From contig JAGCTE010000026.1 in assembly GCA_017963805.1 (NCBI GenBank), positions 1 through 41,252 of the forward strand: a stretch of DNA of 41,252 bases, given 5' to 3'. This stretch comes from a bacterium (GTDB lineage: Bacteria > Auribacterota > UBA3054). The notes beneath the pieces were generated by a model. It was given only the letters and a program-made list of their open reading frames with translations. It had not been told where the DNA came from and ran no database searches. The translations under genes and the position numbers were made by a program. Numbering within the stretch: position 1 is the first letter of the stretch; the number at the start of each line of letters is the position of its first letter. Of the stretch, positions 7,927 to 15,479 are shown in pieces.

Positions 7927-8634
7927 TCATTTGGATTGTGTCGGACACCAGGCTGCGGTAAGTTCCCGAGCCGCCGCGATTGGATCGGCGGCGCCGGCTA
8001 CCGCTGAAACCACGAAGAATCCAGCCACACCAGTAGCCGCCAGCGCGGGAAGATCTGCCGCCTTCACCCCGCCTCCGACGACGACTGGCAGGCGCGACGC
8101 ACGCGCCAGTTCGAAGAGTTCTTCGATAGTTCGAACGACGACTTCGCCTGTCGTTTCGTCCAGTCCGCAATCGGTCTTGGTTGGTGTTGGGTGGAGCGGC
8201 CCGGCACCGAGGTAATCGATGCCAGATAGGTCAGCTCTCCGCACAAATTCGATAAGATCGCGTACGGGAGCCGAAAGCCCGACGATAGACTCTTCGCCTA
8301 GATATTTCCGGCAGATCGCTGTCGGGACGTCGTTCTGTCCAACGTGAATGCCATCGACCTTGATGCCCTTCTCGCGTGCGGCGAGGACAACGTCGAGTCG
8401 ATCGTCAACGAGAAGCGCGACGTCGTCACTTTTGCCGAGCCGTGCGATTTCCGCTGCGCTTAAATCGCACAGGCGGATCAGTTCGCCGGCCGAGGCTATT
8501 TTCGATCGGATCTGGACACATGTGAAACCGGCATCGACAGCAGCCGCAACGATTACGGGAACGGGGCGCCCCAGCGTGTTTTCGGGGCCGACGACGAGAT
8601 ATTTTTCAACGGAGAACCGACTTCGGATGCTCAT
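7927..8634 (-). CDS. thiE: thiamine-phosphate synthase
   Basis: A 235-residue TIM-barrel enzyme joining HMP-pyrophosphate and HET-phosphate to thiamine phosphate in the cytoplasm. Family motifs are CVQIRSK (pyrophosphate-binding region), LLVDDRLDVVLA, DGIHVGQNDVP, IVGLSAP, DYLGAGPLHPTPTK and VVVGGGV. Its ATG overlaps the stop of the thiamine-binding protein gene as ATGA. It is the last gene of the minus-strand sulfur/thiamine operon; its 3' end abuts the truncated lipoprotein copy. Together with ThiM it completes salvage of the thiazole moiety; no thiD is visible here. Confidence 0.93.
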   Translation of the reverse strand: MSIRSRFSVEKYLVVGPENTLGRPVPVIVAAAVDAGFTCVQIRSKIASAGELIRLCDLSAAEIARLGKSDDVALLVDDRLDVVLAAREKGIKVDGIHVGQNDVPTAICRKYLGEESIVGLSAPVRDLIEFVRRADLSGIDYLGAGPLHPTPTKTDCGLDETTGEVVVRTIEELFELARASRLPVVVGGGVKAADLPALAATGVAGFFVVSAVAGAADPIAAARELTAAWCPTQSK

Positions 8635-8963
8635 TGATCGTTTCTCTTTCCTTGTTCTTGAGTCCCGTGTTCGAGCGCCCTTTCAAGACGGTCGAGTTTG
8701 CCGGTCATGGTTTCCGTGTAGCCGGGCCGGATATCGGCTTTGAGGACCACTTCGGTGCGGATGCCTTTTTTTGCGAGGACGAATGTCGCATCCTTCACGA
8801 CGCGCATGATTTCGTCCCATTCGCCCTCAATTTCGGTGAACATCGAATACGTCCGGTTGGGCAGTCCAGATGCGCGGATGACGCGGACGACTTCGGCGAC
8901 GTCTTCGGCGAGCTCGTCGCCGGTTCCGCATGGGGTTATGCAAAGCGCTACGAGCGTGTTCAT
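8631..8963 (-). CDS. MTH1187/YkoF-type thiamine-binding family protein
   Basis: About 110 residues with the MTH1187 (COG0011) pattern: short N-terminal strand VALCITPCGTG, ASGLPNRTYSMFTEIEGEWDEIM, then KADIRPGYTETMTGKLDRLE. This ferredoxin-like fold forms tetramers, and members bind thiamine or HMP. The start at 8963 is preferred: GGAGG lies seven bases upstream, and ATGA overlaps the thiM stop. An ATG two codons earlier (8969) is too close to the ribosome site. Its place between thiM and thiE supports a role in thiamine or precursor handling. Confidence 0.85.
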   Translation of the reverse strand: MNTLVALCITPCGTGDELAEDVAEVVRVIRASGLPNRTYSMFTEIEGEWDEIMRVVKDATFVLAKKGIRTEVVLKADIRPGYTETMTGKLDRLERALEHGTQEQGKRNDQ

Positions 8964-9808
8964 TGGCATTCCTCCACATTGAATGGTTGAGCCGCGATTT
9001 CATCGGGCAAGGCTTTGTAAAGTTCGTCCAGGAAGCGCGCAGCGAATGTGCCTGGCCCATCGGTCGTGGCGGCAGCACGAACGGAGGCAAGGTTGTAGAG
9101 GGAGGTCGCTGCGAGCGCGGCGACGAACGGAGTTGCCACGCAGGCGTAGACGGCCATAACGCCGCCGAGCGAACAGCCTCCGCCGGTAACGAGCGAGAGG
9201 TGTTTGGAACCGCCGGGGCAGCGAACCGTTGTCTTGCCGTCGGTCACTAGATCGGTTGCCCCGGAAACCGCGACCGTCCCGCGGGAATAACGTGCGATGG
9301 ATATCGCGGCGGGCAGGGCGTCTTCAATCGAATCGAAGGAATCGACACCTTTAACGCGACTAGCGACGAGGGATCCGGTGTTCAGTCCCCAAAGTCCGGC
9401 GAGGGCGATTATTTCGGAAGCATTGCAGCGCACTATGGTTGGCGGGGTTTTGCGAAACGAGGCAAGGACGTCTGTCCGCATATTTCCAATGCCGATGCCG
9501 ACAGGATCAAGTACCCACGGCTTGCCGAGCGCGTGCAGTTCGCGTGCAGTGGCTGGTAGTGCCTCTGCGTAAAATGGGAAGAAGGTGCCAGCGTTGATGT
9601 AGAACGCACCCGCGGCGCGCGTCATGGCGACACCTTCGTCAGGCAGATATACCATCGCCGCTGATCCCCCCGCCGCAAGTTGGGCGTTGGCGACGAAGCT
9701 GATAGTGACGGTATTGGTGATGGACGGGGCCATCGGCGTTTCAGCGCGCACACGGCGCGCGGCTTCCGCGATGGCGGCACGGATGTCTTTTTCGAGAAGG
9801 ACAGTCAT
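8960..9808 (-). CDS. thiM: hydroxyethylthiazole kinase
   Basis: A 282-residue ribokinase-fold enzyme that phosphorylates 4-methyl-5-hydroxyethylthiazole, the salvage route to the thiazole half of thiamine. Motifs: PSITNTVTISFVANAQLAAG with GGSAAM, WVLDPVGIGIG, RCNASEI, and the ATP/anion-hole TGGGCSLGG with the catalytic Cys region. Its ATG shares one base with the TAA of the preceding mccA-like gene (TAATG), so sulfur and thiamine genes are translationally linked. Codon use here looks more GC-rich than in the upstream sulfur genes. Confidence 0.93.
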   Translation of the reverse strand: MTVLLEKDIRAAIAEAARRVRAETPMAPSITNTVTISFVANAQLAAGGSAAMVYLPDEGVAMTRAAGAFYINAGTFFPFYAEALPATARELHALGKPWVLDPVGIGIGNMRTDVLASFRKTPPTIVRCNASEIIALAGLWGLNTGSLVASRVKGVDSFDSIEDALPAAISIARYSRGTVAVSGATDLVTDGKTTVRCPGGSKHLSLVTGGGCSLGGVMAVYACVATPFVAALAATSLYNLASVRAAATTDGPGTFAARFLDELYKALPDEIAAQPFNVEECQ

Positions 9809-10719
9809 TATACAGTGAACAGCCCTTTAGAAAAATAGCGGTCGCCGCGATCAGGAAAGAGAACGACTATATTCCCGCGTATCCCTTTTTTGATCGCTTT
9901 TTGAGCGGCAACAAAGGCCGCTCCGGAAGACGATCCGGCGATCACGCCTTCTCTTTTGGCCAATTCTTTGCAGGCCGAAAATGCCTCGTCATCGCTTACT
10001 TTTATAACTTCATCGACTAGCGACATGTCCATGGTTTCGGCAATGAAATCGTTGCCGATTCCTTCAATATTGTAATCACCGTGAGGTCCGCCTCCCATAG
10101 TGGAGCCGATTGGATCAGCCAATATCGCCCGTACGTAAGGATTTTTTTCCTTGAGATAGCGCGCCACGCCGCTGAAAGTTCCTCCGGACCCAGCTCCAGC
10201 TATGAAAACGTCTACTTTCCCTTTTAGATCGTCGAAGATCTCGGGGCCGGTTGTCTCATAATGTGAGCGAGGATTGGCCGGATTTCGGAATTGTCCTAAG
10301 ATAACGGAATTGGGTATCGAACGCGCCAGTTCTTCGGCACGGCTCTCCGCCAAAAGCATTCCGCCGCTTCGCGGTGTACGAACGATTTCCGCTCCCAAGG
10401 CGGAAAGCAAGGCTACTTTTTCGCCGGAGAATTTATCCGGAACAACGAAGATAACTTTGTAACCGCGTCCTATAGCCGCGAAAGCGATGCCTATCCCGGT
10501 GTTGCCGGCGGTTCCCTCGATTATAGTGCCGCCCGGCTTGAGCGCGCCTCTTTTTTCCGCGTCTTCTATCATGGCCAGACCGACCCTGTCCTTAACGCTG
10601 CCGCCCGGATTGGCAAGCTCTAATTTAGCGTAAAGCGCAACATCTTGTGGCAGATCGAAACGGCTAAGCTGCACCAGCGGCGTGTTGCCTATGGCTTTTT
10701 GATAAGAAGTGTAAAGCAT
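9808..10719 (-). CDS. PLP-dependent cysteine synthase / cystathionine beta-synthase-like (MccA-type)
   Basis: A 303-residue fold-type II PLP enzyme. The PLP lysine lies in NPGGSVKDRVGLAM, the substrate loop is EGTAGNTGIGIA, the phosphate loop GAGSGGT, and SSGAAF is near the C-terminus. The sequence AKLELANPGGSVKDR and the EGIGNDF/MDMS region follow Bacillus YrhA/MccA more than CysK, so O-acetylserine-dependent cystathionine beta-synthase is the best guess; simple cysteine synthase activity cannot be excluded. It sits ten bases after the cystathionine gamma-lyase/synthase gene, the usual mccA-mccB pairing for turning homocysteine into cysteine. Confidence 0.85.
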   Translation of the reverse strand: MLYTSYQKAIGNTPLVQLSRFDLPQDVALYAKLELANPGGSVKDRVGLAMIEDAEKRGALKPGGTIIEGTAGNTGIGIAFAAIGRGYKVIFVVPDKFSGEKVALLSALGAEIVRTPRSGGMLLAESRAEELARSIPNSVILGQFRNPANPRSHYETTGPEIFDDLKGKVDVFIAGAGSGGTFSGVARYLKEKNPYVRAILADPIGSTMGGGPHGDYNIEGIGNDFIAETMDMSLVDEVIKVSDDEAFSACKELAKREGVIAGSSSGAAFVAAQKAIKKGIRGNIVVLFPDRGDRYFSKGLFTV

Positions 10720-10729
10720 TTTTTCCTCT

Positions 10730-11875
10730 TTATTTTGCTGCTTTCTTTATGGCGAAAACCAGATCGCCATATATGTCATCAACGTCTTCTATTCCAACGG
10801 AAAGGCGGATGAGGCGATCTGAGATGCCGATCTTTTTCCGTATCTTAGCGGGAATTGAGGAGTGGGTCATGGAGGCAGGATGGCAAATCAGCGATTCCAC
10901 CCCTCCCAGAGATTCTCCCAACGTTATGAGACGCAATGATTTGAAAAAGATACGTTCATCGCAATTTTCTTTCAATTCAAAAGAAATGATCGCTCCGCCG
11001 CATTTGGCTTGACTGAGCTGGATCTTACGACTTTGCGCGTCGCTAAGCAGCGGATACAATACTTTTGAGACCAGTTTGTTTTCCGCTAGTTTTTCAGCTA
11101 TTATCTCGGCGTTTTTCACGTGCCTTTCCATTCGAACCGCTAGCGTTTTTATTCCGCGGATAAGAAGGAAAGAATCAAAAGGGCCAAGCACGCCGCCTGT
11201 CGCGTTCTGAACAAACGCCAGGCGCTCCGCCAGATCAGTTCTCTTTGTTACAACCAGACCGGCTACTAGATCGCTGTGGCCGCCGAGATATTTTGTAGCG
11301 GAATGCAGGACGATGTCGGCGCCAAGCGAAAGCGGTTTTTGAAAATACGGAGTCATGAAAGTGTTGTCCGCGATTACCAAAAGCCCCTTACTTTTCGCCG
11401 CAGCGGAAACAGATGCGATGTCCGTGACTGAAAGAAGAGGATTGGCAGGCGTTTCTATTAGGACTCCCTTGGCGTCCGGAGCAAGGTCTTTTTCGAACTC
11501 TTCTCCTGTCGTGCCTTTAAAAAAAGAGTATTTCAGACCGAAGCGGGAAAAAACCTTGTCCAAAACGCGGAAAGTTCCGCCGTAAACATTTTCGGAAAGC
11601 ATGACGCGATCGCCCGGTTTGAAGAGCGACAAGACCGCCGTTATGGCCGCCATGCCGGAGGCAAAGGCGAAGCCTGCGCTTCCGCCTTCCAGATCGGCTA
11701 TCAATGCCTCCAACGCCGCGCGTGTCGGATTGCCGGTCCTGGAATATTCCCAACCGGTAGATTTCCCCAATTCTTTTTGTTTGTAAGTGGAAGTTTGGTA
11801 GATTGGGACGTTGACGGCGCCGGTGGTTTTGTCGCCGTCTATACCGCCGTGGATAACCAGAGTTTCGTCTTTCAT
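10730..11875 (-). CDS. cystathionine gamma-lyase / gamma-synthase family (MccB/MetB-type)
   Basis: A 381-residue fold-type I PLP enzyme of the Cys/Met metabolism family. It has YSRTGNPTRAALE, the substrate-binding SGMAAITAVL, the PLP-lysine segment HSATKYLGGHSDLVAG, and ESLICHPASMTHSS near the end. Sequence alone does not separate lyase from synthase; the neighbouring mccA-like gene favours cystathionine gamma-lyase, which releases cysteine. ATG 11875 has AAGGAA just upstream and begins KDETLVIHGG as in relatives; the frame is open further upstream without homology. Confidence 0.88.
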   Translation of the reverse strand: MKDETLVIHGGIDGDKTTGAVNVPIYQTSTYKQKELGKSTGWEYSRTGNPTRAALEALIADLEGGSAGFAFASGMAAITAVLSLFKPGDRVMLSENVYGGTFRVLDKVFSRFGLKYSFFKGTTGEEFEKDLAPDAKGVLIETPANPLLSVTDIASVSAAAKSKGLLVIADNTFMTPYFQKPLSLGADIVLHSATKYLGGHSDLVAGLVVTKRTDLAERLAFVQNATGGVLGPFDSFLLIRGIKTLAVRMERHVKNAEIIAEKLAENKLVSKVLYPLLSDAQSRKIQLSQAKCGGAIISFELKENCDERIFFKSLRLITLGESLGGVESLICHPASMTHSSIPAKIRKKIGISDRLIRLSVGIEDVDDIYGDLVFAIKKAAK

Positions 11876-11948
11876 TGTTTCCTTCACTTTCTCTTTAGCG
11901 GAGCGGGATCCTTCTGTTTCCCGCTCCTTTTGATTGCTAGCGCCACGC

Positions 11949-13259
11949 TTAAATAACCGAGAGAGCATCGTCAAGAGCCCCGATAATATCATCGGGGTGT
12001 TCCAATCCGATGGAAAGCCTGATCAATTCCGGCAAGGTCCCGCCTTTGCGCAGATCTTCATCGGAAAGTTGCGAATGTGTTGTCGAAGCAGGGTGGATGA
12101 TAAGGCTCTTGGAGTCACCGACGTTCGCCAAAATCGTAAAGATATCGCCGTTGGCGGCGTCCGTTACTTTGCGGGCTTCTTCCGCTCCTCCCTTGACTCC
12201 GAAAACGACCACGCCGCCGGCACCGTTGGGAAGATATTTTTTAGCCAATTCAGGTTGTGTAAGCGAGGGATATTTGACCCAGGCGACCTTCGGATGTTTG
12301 GAAAGCCACTTGGCTACGATTAGCGCGTTTTCACTATGCTTGGCGATACGTAGCGGCAGAGACTCCACGCCTTGCAAGAAGATCCATGCGGCATCCGGAG
12401 CGAGAGTCGGCCCCTGGTTGCGTATCCCTACTGTAAGCAGACGGATTGAGAAGGCGACGCTCTTTAACGCTTCTGGCAGATCGTGAGCGAATCTGAGGCC
12501 GTGATAACCTTTGTCCGGCTCGTTATAGAGCGCGAATTTTGGGTCTGTCCAGTCAAAATTTCCAGCTTCGATAACCGCTCCGCCAATGCCTGCGCCATGT
12601 CCGCCTATCCATTTGGAGAGGGAGTGGATAACAAAATCGGCGCCGAACTCGATAGGCCGCAACAAAGTAGGCGGCGTAAAAGTTGAATCGACCACCAGAG
12701 GCAGGTGATGCTTTTTGGCTATGTTCGCGTAGCCCTCGATATCCGCGATATCGAGAGCCGGATTGCCGACCGTTTCGATGAAGATCAGCCTTGTCTTTTC
12801 GTTGATTGCCGCCTCGACGGCCGCAAAATCATTTACAGGCGTAAAATTCACTTTGATGCCTACATTTGGCAATATCGCGTCAAACTGTGCGAAAGTTCCG
12901 CCGTAGAGATTATTTGGCGCGATGATCTCGTCACCCGCTTTTGCGATATTTGTTATAGTGAAATAGATTGCTGCCGTTCCGCTGGCAAGGGTCTGCGCGG
13001 CAGCACCGCCTTCTAAAACAGCCAACCTCCTCGCCAGGACGTCGTTCGTTGGATTCATCAGTCTGGCGTAAATATTTCCAAGTTCTCTGAGCGCGAAAAG
13101 ATCGGCTCCATGTTTAGAATTACGGAAATTATAAGCGGTCGTGCGGTAGATTGGAACCGCTCTAGCGTGTGTAGCCGGATCGCCGTAAGCGTCCTGCCCG
13201 GCATGGATAGCAAGAGTTTCCAGATGATATTGTTTGGCATTTTCTTTCTTGTCGTTCAT
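11949..13259 (-). CDS. metY: O-acetylhomoserine sulfhydrylase (aminocarboxypropyltransferase)
   Basis: A 436-residue PLP enzyme making homocysteine from O-acetylhomoserine and sulfide. Features typical of MetY rather than the smaller MetB/MccB proteins: length, HARAVPIYRTTAYNF, YARLMNPTNDVL, the PLP-lysine segment HSLSKWIGGHGAGIGG, the internal insertion with PDKGYHGL, and DSKSLIIHPASTTHSQL. ATG 13259 follows a strong AGGAGGG site. It is the first gene of the operon; homocysteine formed here can feed the downstream mccA/mccB pair or methionine synthesis. Confidence 0.92.
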   Translation of the reverse strand: MNDKKENAKQYHLETLAIHAGQDAYGDPATHARAVPIYRTTAYNFRNSKHGADLFALRELGNIYARLMNPTNDVLARRLAVLEGGAAAQTLASGTAAIYFTITNIAKAGDEIIAPNNLYGGTFAQFDAILPNVGIKVNFTPVNDFAAVEAAINEKTRLIFIETVGNPALDIADIEGYANIAKKHHLPLVVDSTFTPPTLLRPIEFGADFVIHSLSKWIGGHGAGIGGAVIEAGNFDWTDPKFALYNEPDKGYHGLRFAHDLPEALKSVAFSIRLLTVGIRNQGPTLAPDAAWIFLQGVESLPLRIAKHSENALIVAKWLSKHPKVAWVKYPSLTQPELAKKYLPNGAGGVVVFGVKGGAEEARKVTDAANGDIFTILANVGDSKSLIIHPASTTHSQLSDEDLRKGGTLPELIRLSIGLEHPDDIIGALDDALSVI

Positions 13260-13405
13260 GATTCCCTCCTTGTTTGGAATTTTATTTAAATAATTTTTCT
13301 TAGCAAGCGCTCGTGTCCTGGGCATCAATATTTAAGCTTGATTGCGTTATTGATTCAGCGGTCTTATATTGATTCCAGAAACAGCTTTTCGATGCTTTCG
13401 GAACA

Positions 13406-13474
13406 AGTATAGCAAATCACATTTGAAATCGGGTAATAGATAAATATATTGTTTAACTATAGGAAATTCCTATA
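13406..13474 (-). promoter_or_regulatory. predicted LysR-type operator and promoter of the metY operon
   Basis: A near-perfect 17-base palindrome TATAGGAAATTCCTATA (13458-13474), which contains the T-N11-A form of LysR-family boxes, lies upstream of a minus-strand -10 hexamer TATACT (13411-13406). With a start about seven bases further on (about 13399), the palindrome centre is near -67, the usual position of a LysR recognition site. No good -35 is visible, consistent with activation. The leader is about 140 bases; I saw no SAM or TPP riboswitch core in it. Confidence 0.55.
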
Positions 13475-13523
13475 TAAGTAAAATAATAACCGATTGACAA
13501 TGCGGCGGTTATAGAAAAGAAAT

Positions 13524-14438
13524 TTAATTTGAATTTTTATTGGCGGAAATGAGTTTCTTCACCTCATCCAAAAAAATCTGGCCGGCGGATGACAATTCAA
13601 CCTTATTGCGTTTGATGAAACCGACACAAATCTTCTCTTCAAGGTTCAGAGGGACCGCGATCATTTCGGGAGCGTATGTTTTGGCATTGGCCCCGGACGA
13701 GACAGTATATCCCTGCAGGCCGAGTATGAGTTTGGTCATAGTAGCGCGATCTCTGACTCGAATATTTTTCTTACGATCTATGGCGTCCATAACTTCCTCG
13801 GAAAAATAAAGCGCATTTTCGAGCCCTTGCTCGTAGGTGACATACGGATAAAGATCAAGCTCCGTGGGCATGATGAGCTTTTTTTTGGCTAGCGGATGCT
13901 TTTTGGAGAGGAAGACATGCGGTTTCGCAAAATAAAGTTCCGTAAAAACAAGCTCTTCCCTGCGAAAAATTTTTCGTAACGTTTTTTCGTTGCGTTTGGA
14001 AAGATAGAGCATTCCGATCTCACTTCGGCCTCGCGCTACATCGTCAATTATTTCGCTTGTCACCGTTTCTCGGATAGTAAGATCATACGCCGACGACGCG
14101 CTTGAAGCTACGACTCGCATGAAAGCCTCCACGGCAAAAGCATAGTGCTGACACGAAACAGAAAACTGCGGGCAGCGCGAAACTTCTCCAGTATATTTCT
14201 CGGTTATCGCGGCCGCTTCATCCAGAATCTGGCGGGCGGAGGCTAAAAATTCTTCCCCTTCTCTCGTTATCGTTACGCCCTTTTTAGTACGGGAAAAAAT
14301 TTTAAGCTTCAATTCTTTTTCCAAGGCAAGTACAGATTCTGTCAAAGTTGGTTGCGCTATCAAGAGCTTTCTGGCTGCTTCGCTGATGCTTCCGCAGGCT
14401 GCAACTTGAACGGCATATTTTAATTGCTGTAACGTCAT
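13524..14438 (-). CDS. LysR-family transcriptional regulator, probably of sulfur genes
   Basis: A 304-residue LTTR. The winged helix-turn-helix spans residues about 1-60 (LKYAVQVAACGSISEAARKL, AQPTLTESVLALEKEL, then TRKGV-like wing TKKGVTITREG), and the remainder is a periplasmic-binding-protein-like effector domain. It lies immediately upstream of metY in the same direction, so it probably controls that operon through the palindrome in the gap. The effector is not known; O-acetylserine, O-acetylhomoserine or homocysteine would be plausible by analogy with CysB, CmbR and MetR. Confidence 0.85.
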   Translation of the reverse strand: MTLQQLKYAVQVAACGSISEAARKLLIAQPTLTESVLALEKELKLKIFSRTKKGVTITREGEEFLASARQILDEAAAITEKYTGEVSRCPQFSVSCQHYAFAVEAFMRVVASSASSAYDLTIRETVTSEIIDDVARGRSEIGMLYLSKRNEKTLRKIFRREELVFTELYFAKPHVFLSKKHPLAKKKLIMPTELDLYPYVTYEQGLENALYFSEEVMDAIDRKKNIRVRDRATMTKLILGLQGYTVSSGANAKTYAPEMIAVPLNLEEKICVGFIKRNKVELSSAGQIFLDEVKKLISANKNSN

Positions 14439-14626
14439 AAAATTATATGGTTCGTATAATGCAGATTTTTAAAATGGAGAATCCGCTCTTTTTACTCTGT
14501 GACAGGGGAACTGACTACTTTTCAAAAGATTTCACAGTAATATTTTATCATTATTCCTTTTCGCGTTTTTGCGAAAATTGTAACCTGCTACGAAGGCAGC
14601 GAGGAGAATGGCATGGTTGTGACGCA
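14439..14626 (+). other. spacer with possible flavoprotein remnant
   Basis: No intact gene. A plus-strand frame near 14580-14652 contains TCYEGSEENGMVV. This recalls the DCYEGSKVAG segment in the C-terminal part of the flavoprotein at 7010, followed by a stop. The same gene order (flavoprotein end, then MBL lipoprotein start) thus seems to exist on both sides of the minus-strand block. The match is short. Confidence 0.3.
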
Positions 14627-14655
14627 TTTACCGTTGTTCGTCGATTCGCTATAAT
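14627..14655 (+). promoter_or_regulatory. promoter of MBL lipoprotein gene
   Basis: TTTACC, a 17-base spacer and TATAAT (14650-14655), followed by a short leader and the ribosome site GGAGG before ATG 14679. The truncated left copy of this region (7769-7821) has lost the bases that include the TATAAT. Confidence 0.6.
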
Positions 14656-14705
14656 AGTAACAGAAACAAGGAGGAAAAATGAAAAACCTGATAATAGGAG
14701 GCATT
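14639..14705 (+). repeat. direct repeat, right copy (5' end of MBL lipoprotein gene)
   Basis: Partner of 7769-7821. Bases 14661-14705 are 44/45 identical to 7777-7821 and cover the ribosome site and signal-peptide start of the intact gene. The two copies bracket the LysR-met-cys-thi block. Confidence 0.8.
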
Positions 14706-15413
14706 GTTATGCTGGGAACTCTTATTGGCTGCGCGGCTGAGCCGCAGACCGACGTCTTCAAGACCAAGGGTGGCAAAGACGTCACCATCACCGCCATCAA
14801 GCACGCCACCATGCGCATTCAGTACGACGGAAAAGAGATCCATGTCGACCCGGTAGGCAAGAAAATGGATCCGGCGACCGACTACGCGAAATTCCCCAAG
14901 GCGGACTTGATCTTCGTCACCCACGAGCATTTCGACCACTATGACAAGGACGCCATAGACGCCCTCAAGAAAGAGGGGACAGAGATCTACCTGAACCCCG
15001 CGGTCAAGAAGCTCTACGGCTCCGGCACGGCTCTTACCAACGGCGAAACTAAGGCAATTAGCAAAGAGATCAAAGTCGAGGCTGTTCCCGCCTACAACAC
15101 GACCAAGGGCAGGGAGAAGTTCCACCCCAAGGGCCGCGACAACGGCTACGTCCTCACCATCGACGGTCTTAGGATCTACATCGCCGGCGACACCGAAGAC
15201 ATCCCCGAGATGAAGGATATCAAGGACATCGACGTGGCCTTCCTGCCCTGCAACCAGCCCTACACCATGACGCCGGAGCAGGCCGCCAAAGCCGCGAAGA
15301 CCATCACCCCAAAGGTGCTTTTCCCGTACCACTTTTCCGACACTCCCGTGAAAAAGGTCGCGGAACTTTTAAAAGACACCAAGATAGACGTAAGAATAAG
15401 AAATTACAAATGA
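14679..15413 (+). CDS. metallo-beta-lactamase-fold lipoprotein
   Basis: A 244-residue hydrolase of the UlaG-like MBL group with a lipoprotein signal (LGTLIGC, Cys18), so probably anchored in the envelope. Metal ligands are THEHFDH (His82, His84, Asp86, His87), AGDTED (Asp171) and a His in FPYHF near the C-terminus. PAYNTTKGREKFHPKG is usual for this subfamily, whose substrates are mostly unknown and which does not act on beta-lactams. An AGGAGG site and a consensus -10 precede it. The truncated paralogue start at 7795 shows that this locus was duplicated. Confidence 0.87.
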   Translation: MKNLIIGGIVMLGTLIGCAAEPQTDVFKTKGGKDVTITAIKHATMRIQYDGKEIHVDPVGKKMDPATDYAKFPKADLIFVTHEHFDHYDKDAIDALKKEGTEIYLNPAVKKLYGSGTALTNGETKAISKEIKVEAVPAYNTTKGREKFHPKGRDNGYVLTIDGLRIYIAGDTEDIPEMKDIKDIDVAFLPCNQPYTMTPEQAAKAAKTITPKVLFPYHFSDTPVKKVAELLKDTKIDVRIRNYK

Positions 15414-15430
15414 TAAGTGTGCAAATTTGC

Positions 15431-15473
15431 CAACGCTAATGGCAATTTAAGCGCAAATCTGCCATTTGCGTTG
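15431..15473 (+). promoter_or_regulatory. inverted repeat in bioB leader
   Basis: CAACGCTAATGGCA (15431-15444) pairs with TGCCATTTGCGTTG (15460-15473) at 13 of 14 positions across a 15-base loop. Alternative shorter pairings are possible, such as CGCAAAT with ATTTGCG inside it and the palindrome GCAAATTTGC at 15421. It ends seven bases before the bioB start and could act as a hairpin hiding the ribosome site or as a regulator site. It does not match the known BirA half-sites. Confidence 0.5.
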
Positions 15474-15479
15474 AAAGAG

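Noticed and set aside
13260..13400. SAM or TPP riboswitch in the leader of the metY-thiE operon
   Set aside because: The roughly 140-base leader lacks the conserved core sequences and the helix pattern of S-box or THI-box elements; a LysR operator explains regulation better.
7927..14438. Transposon or integrative element carrying the sulfur/thiamine genes
   Set aside because: No transposase, integrase, terminal inverted repeats or tRNA attachment site was found; only the duplicated lipoprotein start flanks the block.
15431..15473. BirA operator before bioB
   Set aside because: The spacing resembles BirA sites, but the half-sites do not match the known TTGTAAAC/TTGTTAAC types.
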